From Treponema sp. (lineage in GTDB: Bacteria > Spirochaetota > Spirochaetia > Treponematales > Breznakiellaceae): a stretch of DNA of 10,794 nt. The stretch is from NCBI GenBank assembly GCA_009780595.1, contig WQZT01000033.1:1-10794 (forward strand), in the 5' to 3' direction. The translations under genes were made by a program, and so were the position numbers. Positions 1 to 6,781 of this stretch are shown here, piece by piece; positions within the stretch are counted from its first letter, which is position 1, and the number at the start of each line of letters is the position of its first letter. The notes beneath the pieces are model-generated. The model saw only the letters and a program-made list of their open reading frames with translations. It was not told the DNA's origin and searched no databases.

Positions 1-958
1 CCCGGTTGTGGAAGCCCACCTGAAGCGGGGGGAATTTATTCCCAACGATGTCGATTTGGACGCGGCAGCTGGGGCAGACGAAGGTGAAGGTACGGGTAAA
101 GCCGCATTTGCCCTGATAACAGGTCCTAATATGGCGGGGAAATCAACCTATCTGCGGCAGACGGCGCTTATCACGCTGATGGCGCAGTCCGGCAGTTTTG
201 TTCCGGCAACCGAGGCGCGGATTGGGCTGGTGGATCGCATTTACTGCCGGGTGGGGGCATCCGACAACCTCGCCCGCGGGGAATCTACGTTTCTCGTTGA
301 AATGAACGAGACCGCCTACATTCTGCACACCGCTACGGCGCAAAGCCTTGTGATTATGGATGAGGTTGGCCGCGGAACAGGAACTGAAGACGGGCTTTCA
401 ATTGCGTGGGCGGTGTGCGAGGAACTCCTGAACAATATCAAGTGCCGAACGCTCTTTGCCACTCACTACCACGAGCTTTCGAGGATTGTCCATCCCCGCA
501 TGGCGAATCGCTGTATGGACGTAGCCGAGCGGGACGGGGAGATTCTTTTCTTGCGGAAATTGCGCGAAGGCCCTGCCGCCGAATCATACGGCTTGCACGT
601 AGCGGCTTTGGCGGGGATAAGCGAGAGCGTGCTGGCGCGGGCGGCGGATCTGATGGCGTCTTTTACCGAAAGCAAGCGCACCGTTGCTGCCCCGTCTGCG
701 GAAACGCCGCCGCCCGCCGTCGTGCCACGCCGCTTTGAACAGCGGGAAAATACTGCCGCCCTGAAAATTGCTGGGGAACTTTCCCGTGTAGAAACCGACG
801 CCATTACGCCGCTTGAAGCGCTTAATCTCATTTGCCGCTGGAAAAAACTTGCCCAAAGTGGCAGCAACGGCGCTGATGGCAGCAATACACCGCGAGCGGG
901 GCGGCGTGAGCATAGTTCTCCCCCCGCTGGAGCAGACACGCCTTCGCTGTTTGATTGA
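1..958 (+). CDS. mutS: DNA mismatch repair protein MutS, C-terminal part (5' end outside window)
   Basis: MutS recognises mispaired bases as a dimer and uses ATP to recruit MutL. Only the ATPase and C-terminal parts are present. The frame is open to the left edge, with the first whole codon at base 2, so the GTG at 8 is not a real start. Visible motifs are IPNDV near the start of the ATPase domain, the Walker A motif GPNMAGKST (122-148), the MutS signature STFLVEM (284-304), Walker B LVIMDE followed by VGRGTGTEDG (347-391) and THYHEL (461-478). After a variable linker comes the dimerisation helix pair around ITPLEALNL (about 800-826). The protein ends in SLFD, which resembles the beta-clamp-binding motif of the family. 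The ATPase motifs are intact, with no frameshift. An 81-base gap separates it from the next gene, so co-transcription is possible but not shown. Confidence 0.97.
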   Translation, partial: PVVEAHLKRGEFIPNDVDLDAAAGADEGEGTGKAAFALITGPNMAGKSTYLRQTALITLMAQSGSFVPATEARIGLVDRIYCRVGASDNLARGESTFLVEMNETAYILHTATAQSLVIMDEVGRGTGTEDGLSIAWAVCEELLNNIKCRTLFATHYHELSRIVHPRMANRCMDVAERDGEILFLRKLREGPAAESYGLHVAALAGISESVLARAADLMASFTESKRTVAAPSAETPPPAVVPRRFEQRENTAALKIAGELSRVETDAITPLEALNLICRWKKLAQSGSNGADGSNTPRAGRREHSSPPAGADTPSLFD

Positions 959-1004
959 GCGGCAGTTGTTTTAACATTTGGAGAATTGTACATCTGCATT
1001 AGTC

Positions 1005-1033
1005 TTGATCCTTCACCTGCAAAGTGTCATACT
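1005..1033 (+). promoter_or_regulatory. Weak candidate promoter before the precorrin-2 dehydrogenase gene
   Basis: TTGATC (1005-1010) and CATACT (1028-1033) are separated by 17 bases. Each hexamer matches four of six consensus bases. The start point would be about base 1040, at the ATG itself. The evidence is thin, because such matches occur by chance. Confidence 0.2.
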
Positions 1034-1039
1034 GGGCGT

Positions 1040-1567
1040 ATGCAGACCGATTGGGCGGAAATTCTTCGTAATGCGGAAAATGCCCGCCGCTTTTTTCCAC
1101 TATTTGTCGATATTCGCGGGAAAGATGTGCTGGTTATTGGCGGCGGGCGGATTGCTCTGCGGCGGGTACTGTCGTTGCTGCAGTTCGGATGCCGCATCCA
1201 CATTATTGCAGAAAAACTTTGCGGCGGTCTGCTGGAGATTGTCGAATCGCTTGCCGGAAACGGCGGCATTTTCGTTGAGTTGCGGGAGTTCCGCAGCGGC
1301 GACTGTGTTGCGCTGGGCGGCGGGCAAACGCAGCCTTTTTTCGTTGTGGCAGCAACCAACGACAGCAAGGTAAACCACGCTGCTGCTGTCGAGTGCCGCG
1401 AGCATAATATTCCTGTTTCTGTTGCGGATAGCAAAACAGCATCGACATTTTTTTTCCCGGCACTCGTCATTCGCGACCCAATTGTAGCTGGCATCACTTC
1501 CAGCGGAAAAGACCATAGTGCAGTGCGAAAGACGGCAGCAAAGATAAGAAAGGTAATTAAACCATGA
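1040..1567 (+). CDS. Precorrin-2 dehydrogenase / sirohydrochlorin ferrochelatase (CysG N-terminal, Met8p-like)
   Basis: A 175-residue cytoplasmic protein matching the N-terminal module of CysG. It should oxidise precorrin-2 to sirohydrochlorin with NAD+ and may insert Fe2+ to make siroheme. The Rossmann motif VLVIGGGRIALRR is near the N-terminus and is followed by AATNDSKVN. The segment SVADSKTASTFFFP carries the Asp that aligns with the catalytic Asp104 of CysG, and ITSSGKD aligns with the Ser128 region. It lacks the SUMT half of CysG, which is fused into the next gene instead. ATG 1040 is chosen because family similarity begins just after it. An in-frame TTG at 986 would add 18 residues without family resemblance, and its GGAGAA lies directly against the codon. 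ATG 1040 has no clear Shine-Dalgarno either. The stop overlaps the next start as ATGA, suggesting translational coupling. Family names used elsewhere include sirC, cysG-N and ylnF. Confidence 0.9.
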   Translation: MQTDWAEILRNAENARRFFPLFVDIRGKDVLVIGGGRIALRRVLSLLQFGCRIHIIAEKLCGGLLEIVESLAGNGGIFVELREFRSGDCVALGGGQTQPFFVVAATNDSKVNHAAAVECREHNIPVSVADSKTASTFFFPALVIRDPIVAGITSSGKDHSAVRKTAAKIRKVIKP

Positions 1568-3978
1568 TAGTGCGAATTGGCAGCCGAAAAAGCCGTTTGG
1601 CAATGGAACAGGCGCGCATAATAGAAAATCTTTTGTCTCAACACGTGAGCGGAATTACAACGGAAATTGTTGCGATACAGACTTCAGGCGATGTGCGGCA
1701 GGCCGAGCCGCTTGATCGTTCAGGCGGCAAGGGGCTTTTTACGCGCGAGATTGATCAGGCGCTGCTTGAAAAGCGTATCGACATTGCCGTTCATAGTTTA
1801 AAAGATATGCCTGAGAATTTGCTTGATGGGCTTGCTCTTGCCGCATATTGCGCTGCCGAAGATCCCCGCGATGCGCTGGTACTTCCGCCCGGCGCGGAGG
1901 TTATCGGCGCGGGAAAGCTCGTTGGAACTTCGTCAAAGCGGCGGGCGGTTCAGCTTGCCGCGCTGTATCCGGGGGGTGCGTGCGCTCCGGTGCGCGGTAA
2001 TGTGCAGACCCGCCTTGCCAAGCTTGATTCAGGCGAGTACGGCGCGCTGGTGCTTGCGTTGGCGGGGCTAAAGCGGTTGGGGCTGGAAGACCGCGCAAGC
2101 CGCGTTTTTGATATGGAGGAAATGTTACCGGCGGCGGGGCAGGGGATTCTCGCGGTGGTAACACGGCGCGGCGAAGAGGCGGAATATGCCGCCGCGCTGG
2201 ATGAGCCGCAGCTTCGCCGCCGGGCATTAGCAGAACGGGCGTTTACTGCTGCACTGGGCGGTGGCTGCGGCTTGCCTGTTGCCGCCTTTGCCCGCGAGCG
2301 TGATGGCGAACTGACGCTGTTCGGCGGCTACAACAGTGACGGCGAAACGTCTGGCGGTGAATTTATACAAGGTTCGTTGAGCGCTCCTGCCTCAGAGCCG
2401 CAGCAGCTTGGCCGCCGCCTTGCATTTCGTTTGCTGGCGGAAGCCGCCCGGCGGAAAAACCGGCTGGGCAGTGTCTCTCTGGTGGGGGCAGGGCCCGGCG
2501 ATGCGGGGCTTTTGACTCTGCGCGGAGAAGCGGTTCTGGCGGAGGCGGAACTTGTTGTGTTCGACAGGCTTGCTGCTGCCGGGGTGCTTGCGAAAATTCC
2601 GCACAGTGCCGAAAAGGTGTACGCCGGGAAAGAATGCGGCGCGCACGAGCTGCCGCAGGAAGAAATTAACGCTGTTCTGGTAAAGAGTGCCGCCGCCGGG
2701 CTGAACGTTGTGCGGCTGAAAGGCGGCGATCCGATGCTCTTTGGGCGCGGCGGCGAGGAAGCGCTCTGCCTTTCCGATGCCGGAATTCCCTTCCAGATCG
2801 TGCCGGGTGTGTCGTCGGCTGTTGCTGTGCCGCCCGCCGCAGGTATTCCGCTAACGCATCGGGGCATTGCTTCCAGCCTCCACATTATTGCCGCGCACGG
2901 GGAGGCAAATAGCGCCCGGGGAATCAATTTCCCGTTGCTGGCACAGCAATGCGCCTGTGGCGGCACGCTGGTTTTCTTAATGGGAGCAGCCCGGTTGCGG
3001 CGCATGAGCGAAGGGCTTGTTGCCGCAGGACTTCCCGCTGAAACTCCGGCGGCGATTGTAAGTATGGGAACGACCGCCGGGGAGAAAAAGATAATCGCGG
3101 CGGTGGCGACTCTTCCGGCACAGGCTGAAGAGGCAGGGATCAAAGCTCCAGCGATTATCGTTGTCGGCGAAACGTGCCGCCTTGAAAAAGCGATTGCCGT
3201 CTGTCAGCGCAAGCCCCTTTCTGGCATCCGTATCGCGGTAACGCGCCCGCTTGGCGGCATCAACCGCCTTGCCGCAATGCTCGACAGGAAGGGCGCGGAG
3301 GTTATCGAACTGCCCACTATTAAAATCGTGCCGATAGCGGAAACGCCCCGTTTACGGCAAGTGCTTAAAAATCCGCCGTTTGAAACAACGAGGTTTTCAA
3401 AAACGTGGATTGCCTTTACCAGCGCCCACGGTGTTGACGCTTTTTTCGCCCGTATTGCCGAATACGGTATCGACATTCGCGCTCTTGCCGCTTGCAAGTT
3501 TGCCGCCGTGGGAGACGCTACCTGCCAGGCGCTTGCCGCGCGCGGCATTATCTGCGACCTTGTGCCGCAAACGTTTTCCGGCGCGGCACTCGGCGAAGCC
3601 CTTGCCCGCAACGCCGCCAAAGACGAGACGGTGCTCCTTCCGCGCTCGGCTATCGGCGGCAGGGAATTGCCGGATGCCCTTGCTGCCGCCGGAATCACCT
3701 GCGTTGACATTCCCGTTTACAATACCGTCGCCCAAACAGGCTACGAGAACCCCGCCTACCGCGCACGCCTTACCGATGGCCTTCACTACGCCGCCTTTAC
3801 AAGCCCTTCGGCACTTCAGGCGTTTGCCGAGATTTTCGAGGGTGTTACAGTTCCCGCGCTCTGCATCGGGGAAGCCACTGCCGTCGTCGGGCGGGAACTC
3901 GGCATGGAAGTTATCGTTCCGCAGACCGCGTCATTGGAAGGAATGGTTCAAGTGCTTGTCGAACGGGCAGGGCAGTAA
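1564..3978 (+). CDS. Trifunctional fusion: porphobilinogen deaminase - uroporphyrinogen-III C-methyltransferase - uroporphyrinogen-III synthase
   Basis: An 804-residue cytoplasmic protein with three complete domains. HemC (about 1-298) has GSRKSRLAMEQ, GGKGLFTREI, HSLKDMP with the catalytic Asp at 81, GTSSKRR and PVRGNVQTRL. GGGC places the dipyrromethane-cofactor Cys at 235. It polymerises four porphobilinogens to hydroxymethylbilane. SUMT/CobA (about 302-545) has VGAGPGDAGLLTLRG, VVRLKGGDPMLFGRGG and VPGVSSAVAVPPAAGIPLTHRG in two parts around 413-434. It methylates uroporphyrinogen III twice with SAM to give precorrin-2. HemD (about 553-804) has IAVTRP, FTSAHGV and FTSPSALQAF. It cyclises hydroxymethylbilane to uroporphyrinogen III. 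Domain order (C, A, D) therefore differs from reaction order (C, D, A). The start ATG overlaps the upstream stop, with GAAAGG about 10 bases before it. SUMT-HemD fusions are familiar; adding HemC at the N-terminus is much less usual. All key motifs are intact. Confidence 0.95.
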   Translation: MIVRIGSRKSRLAMEQARIIENLLSQHVSGITTEIVAIQTSGDVRQAEPLDRSGGKGLFTREIDQALLEKRIDIAVHSLKDMPENLLDGLALAAYCAAEDPRDALVLPPGAEVIGAGKLVGTSSKRRAVQLAALYPGGACAPVRGNVQTRLAKLDSGEYGALVLALAGLKRLGLEDRASRVFDMEEMLPAAGQGILAVVTRRGEEAEYAAALDEPQLRRRALAERAFTAALGGGCGLPVAAFARERDGELTLFGGYNSDGETSGGEFIQGSLSAPASEPQQLGRRLAFRLLAEAARRKNRLGSVSLVGAGPGDAGLLTLRGEAVLAEAELVVFDRLAAAGVLAKIPHSAEKVYAGKECGAHELPQEEINAVLVKSAAAGLNVVRLKGGDPMLFGRGGEEALCLSDAGIPFQIVPGVSSAVAVPPAAGIPLTHRGIASSLHIIAAHGEANSARGINFPLLAQQCACGGTLVFLMGAARLRRMSEGLVAAGLPAETPAAIVSMGTTAGEKKIIAAVATLPAQAEEAGIKAPAIIVVGETCRLEKAIAVCQRKPLSGIRIAVTRPLGGINRLAAMLDRKGAEVIELPTIKIVPIAETPRLRQVLKNPPFETTRFSKTWIAFTSAHGVDAFFARIAEYGIDIRALAACKFAAVGDATCQALAARGIICDLVPQTFSGAALGEALARNAAKDETVLLPRSAIGGRELPDALAAAGITCVDIPVYNTVAQTGYENPAYRARLTDGLHYAAFTSPSALQAFAEIFEGVTVPALCIGEATAVVGRELGMEVIVPQTASLEGMVQVLVERAGQ

Positions 3979-3981
3979 CCT

Positions 3982-6039
3982 ATGCGTACCATCAGGTTCA
4001 AGCGTTTTGTTACCGAAAATAGAAAGATGAGATTTATACCAGCACGATTATCTTTTCTTTTGACTTGCGCGGCAATACTTCTGTGTATGATACTGCTGTC
4101 CACCTGTGCAACCTCTCAGAGCCAACAAGGTAGCACCACCAACAACGCGGTTCCTGATCAGCGGGAACTGTACCGCTTTGTTCGTTTTGATGACGGCACG
4201 CATGGGTACGATCCTAACGTGCCGATTCTTTATAATCGCTTTACGAACGAAACGGTCAGAATCCCCACCCGGTTTGTGCCTGCCAAGCGGCAGTTTAGAG
4301 CAGTGTGGGTAGCAACTGTTCACAATCTTGACATATCAAAACACAATTCCAGACAAACATTTGAAAATGAGTTTATAAAAATGCTCAATGTTCTTCAAAG
4401 CTGGAACATAAATGCGATTATCTTTCAGGTAAGTCCTATGTTGGATGCTTTTTATCCCTCGCAGATAAACCCGTGGTCGCATTTTCTCACAGGAAAACAA
4501 GGTTCGCCCCCCGCATGGGAAAAGTCCGCGCCAAAAAAAATAGGTGATACCGTATTTAAGTCGAAGCAGCGTGAACTTCCTTCGTTAGAGGCAGACCTCG
4601 CTAGGTTGCAAGCGGGAAAGCCTTCACTACAATTAGCAAACAATGTTCTCCGCTCTGCCCCCGATTCACCGTGGAATCCGCTTGAATGGATGATCTCCCA
4701 ATCCCACCAACGAGGTATCGAATTTCACGCCTGGCTTAACCCGTACCGCGTTACTGCAAGCAACTACAGCGGGCTTTCCTTTCCCGGTGTTACTGCGGCA
4801 GAACTGGCAGAGATGGAAACTGCCCAGCTTTTGCGCGCGATGAACACCGCCGGAATACTGGCGGATAACAACTTTGCCGTGAAGAACCCCGATTTTGTGT
4901 ACCGTTTTAACGGACGCCTGCATCTTGATCCGGGGCGTCCCGCCGTCCGCCAGCACGTTGTGGATGTCGTACAGGAAATTATTGAAAACTATGATGTTGA
5001 TGCCATTCATTTCGATGATTATTTTTATCCATATCCAGCCGGAGCTGTGCGATTTGGGATGGCACACGAGGACAGGCTTACATTCCAGACGCACGGGAGG
5101 GGTAAATTTCCTGATACGCCCAGCGGTATCGAGGCGTGGCGCAGGGAGAACAACACAGCGCTTATCAGCGCGCTCCGTGCTGTGATCACCGCCGAAAACA
5201 AAAAAAGCGGGCGGGCTGTTCAACTGGGAATAAGCCCCTTTGGTATTTGGGAACATCGGCACAACGACCCGCGCGGTTCAAACACCCCTGAAGGCTCGCT
5301 GCGAACATACTCAGGTTCAGTTTTTGCCGATACCCGCCAGTGGGTGCAGGAAAACCTGATTGATTACGTCGTCCCGCAGATTTATTGGACTTTTGATCAG
5401 GGCGCTGCACCGTACGCCGAGCTTGTGCGCTGGTGGGCATCCGTTGTCCGGGGCAACAACGTGAACCTCTACATCGGGCACGCCAACTACAAACATTTGG
5501 AAAATGCCGAGCGCGATTCGGCGTGGATGAACCCCGAAGAAATTGTCAACCAGTTGCGATACAACCAGCTGCACCCGGAGGCTACAGGCAGCGTCTTTTT
5601 CCGCTACGGGAATCTTCTGCCTTCAAGCGAAAAAGGGGCGCGTTACACGGCGGCAAATCGGTCAATCGAGCTGTTGCGAAAGCATTTTCAGTCGCATGTA
5701 GCACTTTCCCCGCCCTTGCCGCACCTTCAAAGCGCCGCGCCTCCAGCTCCGTTTAACGTTATTCGAAGTGGCAAGACGATCACGTGGAGCGACAGGGCGG
5801 AAAGCAACAGCAGGTACTACGTTGTCTACCGTATTCCCCGCTCGCAACCTATGCGGATGGATATGCAAGCACTTATAGATAATCCTGCAAACATTGTAGC
5901 GCGGGTCTGGCGGAGCGGGGAGAAACACATCTACACTCACAGCGAAGAACTTGGGGATCACAGGCGTTTTGTATATGTTGTAACGGCGCTTAACGCTGCC
6001 CACATGGAATCAGCGCTGGCCATCGCCAGCGCTGAGTGA
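3982..6039 (+). CDS. GHL10 (DUF187) family glycosidase-like lipoprotein, DigH/YngK-like, with C-terminal Fn3-like domain
   Basis: A 685-residue predicted lipoprotein. A basic N-terminus and a hydrophobic stretch (about 23-41) lead to LLSTC, with the lipid-bearing Cys likely at 42; Thr at -1 fits the loose lipoboxes of spirochaetes. The GHL10 TIM-barrel runs from FRAVWVATV (105-113) to about 570. Its motifs are FHAWLNPYRV (248-257), AIHFDDYFYPYP with probable active-site Asp residues (341-352), GISPFGIW (416-423) and VVPQIYW (463-469). Residues about 587-683 resemble a fibronectin type III-like sandwich. Compared with the family, about 50 extra residues sit at 177-228. E. coli DigH of this family cleaves denuded peptidoglycan glycan strands, so an envelope glycan substrate is plausible but not proven. 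The start 3 bases after the previous stop suggests operon readthrough. ATG 4027 is an alternative start that would give a more compact signal peptide. Confidence 0.88.
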   Translation: MRTIRFKRFVTENRKMRFIPARLSFLLTCAAILLCMILLSTCATSQSQQGSTTNNAVPDQRELYRFVRFDDGTHGYDPNVPILYNRFTNETVRIPTRFVPAKRQFRAVWVATVHNLDISKHNSRQTFENEFIKMLNVLQSWNINAIIFQVSPMLDAFYPSQINPWSHFLTGKQGSPPAWEKSAPKKIGDTVFKSKQRELPSLEADLARLQAGKPSLQLANNVLRSAPDSPWNPLEWMISQSHQRGIEFHAWLNPYRVTASNYSGLSFPGVTAAELAEMETAQLLRAMNTAGILADNNFAVKNPDFVYRFNGRLHLDPGRPAVRQHVVDVVQEIIENYDVDAIHFDDYFYPYPAGAVRFGMAHEDRLTFQTHGRGKFPDTPSGIEAWRRENNTALISALRAVITAENKKSGRAVQLGISPFGIWEHRHNDPRGSNTPEGSLRTYSGSVFADTRQWVQENLIDYVVPQIYWTFDQGAAPYAELVRWWASVVRGNNVNLYIGHANYKHLENAERDSAWMNPEEIVNQLRYNQLHPEATGSVFFRYGNLLPSSEKGARYTAANRSIELLRKHFQSHVALSPPLPHLQSAAPPAPFNVIRSGKTITWSDRAESNSRYYVVYRIPRSQPMRMDMQALIDNPANIVARVWRSGEKHIYTHSEELGDHRRFVYVVTALNAAHMESALAIASAE
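4510..4665 (+). other. Extra ~50-residue segment inside the GHL10 barrel
   Basis: Codons 177-228 of the GHL10 lipoprotein lie between the conserved FLTGKQG and PWNPLEWMI segments. In typical family members these segments are separated by only a few residues (of the type DPGWDPL). The inserted part is rich in Lys, Ser and Leu and looks partly helical (SLEADLARLQ). It is probably a loop near the substrate cleft. The comparison comes from memory of the family, not from an alignment. Confidence 0.5.
6011..6034. terminator. Perfect 10-bp inverted repeat at the convergent gene junction (possible terminator)
   Basis: CAGCGCTGGC, loop CATC, then GCCAGCGCTG: a perfect 10-bp GC-rich stem with a 4-base loop. 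It lies wholly inside the last codons of the GHL10 gene (Ser-Ala-Leu-Ala-Ile-Ala-Ser-Ala). The T-rich run on the + strand (AATTAATTTTCCTTTT) starts about 9 bases after the stem, so it is not a textbook intrinsic terminator. No T-run follows on the - strand. Its place between convergent genes favours a transcript-end role. Confidence 0.5.
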
Positions 6040-6044
6040 GGTAA

Positions 6045-6596
6045 TTAATTTTCCTTTTGTATATAAACTTCAGGAAAGCCAATATTTTTGAGGCGGAAAA
6101 CAACATCATTTATATCCGCTGCTGGCACTCCGTAGACAATAACATGGAGCAGTTTCCAGTTGGTACGCTCCATCGTTACAACGTCTGAGTTGTCAAATTC
6201 AGTTCTTAGCAGTTCAAGGTTATGCCAGGCGAGATCGGGATTCGAGTTTGCGCTTACTTGCACTACGTAGCGCTGAATACCATCAGCAACAACGGCGACA
6301 GGAGGTGTTTTTACAACAGGCGGGGGTGGAATTATTACGGCTGTGCTTTCCGTCTCATCATCATAGCCCTCGAAGGGATCCCACGACCCATTATTATTAC
6401 TTCCCCCGATGGGATCTCGCATTGCCCCTCCATCACTCCCCGCGATAGGATTTTTCGTCTCTTCTCCACCGCCCTCCCTTTGAGAGTCGTAGTACTGGTC
6501 AAAAAATTCCTGGACTGAAACATCACGGGTATGAACGCATGACGAAAACAGCGCTCCTCCCACCAGTACTGCAACCCAAAGCCATTTTGCTTTCAT
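6045..6596 (-). CDS. SPOR-like domain lipoprotein
   Basis: A 183-residue predicted lipoprotein. The start at ATG 6596 is set by GGAGG four bases upstream; an in-frame start 18 bases further up would put that ribosome site inside the gene. A signal peptide (residues 1-19, MKAKWLWVAV onward) ends at the lipobox LFSSC, with the modified Cys at 20. Residues 49-84 form a Gly/Asp/Asn-rich linker of three degenerate 12-residue repeats, followed by a proline-rich stretch (90-99). Residues about 108-181 begin QRYVVQVSANSNPDLAWHN and later have LLHVIVYGV, with FRLKNIGFPEVYIQ near the end. This matches the beta-alpha-beta-beta-alpha-beta pattern of SPOR domains, which bind denuded peptidoglycan glycans, often at division sites. 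The SPOR assignment is by pattern and moderately sure. The gene converges on the GHL10 gene with 5 bases between stops. Confidence 0.85.
   Translation of the reverse strand: MKAKWLWVAVLVGGALFSSCVHTRDVSVQEFFDQYYDSQREGGGEETKNPIAGSDGGAMRDPIGGSNNNGSWDPFEGYDDETESTAVIIPPPPVVKTPPVAVVADGIQRYVVQVSANSNPDLAWHNLELLRTEFDNSDVVTMERTNWKLLHVIVYGVPAADINDVVFRLKNIGFPEVYIQKEN
6345..6452 (-). repeat. Three degenerate 12-residue repeats in the SPOR lipoprotein linker
   Basis: Codons 49-84 read as three units of 12 residues: NPIAGSDGGAMR, DPIGGSNNNGSW and DPFEGYDDETES. The shared pattern is (N/D)-P-(I/F)-x-G-(S/Y) followed by six polar or glycine-rich residues. The DNA also shows the repeat, with GATCCC followed by ATC or TTC at the head of units two and three. 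It is probably a flexible spacer between the lipid anchor and the SPOR-like domain. Confidence 0.6.
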
Positions 6597-6600
6597 AGAA

Positions 6601-6605
6601 CCTCC
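6601..6605 (-). promoter_or_regulatory. Shine-Dalgarno GGAGG of the SPOR lipoprotein gene
   Basis: CCTCC on the + strand reads GGAGG on the - strand, four bases before ATG 6596. It decides the start in favour of the 183-residue form over a 189-residue form. Confidence 0.85.
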
Positions 6606-6647
6606 AAAAAGCACTAATAATAATCACGCGCTATTATCTAGTGGATT

Positions 6648-6675
6648 AATGTATAGTGTTAATACAGCTTGCCAA
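6648..6675 (-). promoter_or_regulatory. Candidate sigma-70-type promoter for the SPOR lipoprotein gene
   Basis: On the - strand, TTGGCA (6675-6670) is followed after 16 bases by TACATT (6653-6648). Each hexamer is a partial match to the -35 and -10 consensus. The overlapping TATACA (6655-6650) is a second possible -10. The region is AT-rich and lies in the 185-base gap after the amidohydrolase gene, so the lipoprotein gene may be transcribed on its own. Confidence 0.4.
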
Positions 6676-6703
6676 AAAAAACCGTGCCCAGTTACAGTAG
6701 GCA
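6674..6703 (-). terminator. Weak candidate terminator after the amidohydrolase gene
   Basis: On the - strand, TGCC (6703-6700) can pair with GGCA (6688-6685) across an 11-base loop, followed three bases later by eight T residues (6681-6674). The stem is only four base pairs, so the call rests mainly on the T-run and on its place downstream of the phosphofructokinase-amidohydrolase pair. It overlaps the candidate -35 of the next gene. Confidence 0.25.
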
Positions 6704-6781
6704 GTTGTCTTTTGAGGTATTACTGCTAACACTCTTTATTATCGGCAGATATCGTGATTTTCAGCACCACATTAGGAATAC

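Noticed and set aside
959..1039. Possible cobalamin riboswitch before the tetrapyrrole genes
   Set aside because: The gap is only 81 bases and shows no B12-box-like sequence or extended pairing.
2328..3143. Long open frame of 271 codons on the - strand opposite the fusion gene
   Set aside because: It lies antisense to well-conserved SUMT/HemC sequence, has a low-complexity Ala/Pro/Ser/Arg composition and no family motif. It is a by-product of G+C-rich codons on the other strand.
6605..6781. Possible small RNA or small gene in the 6605-6781 gap
   Set aside because: No start with a ribosome site and no strong stem were found; the region is better explained as a promoter for the SPOR lipoprotein plus a weak terminator.
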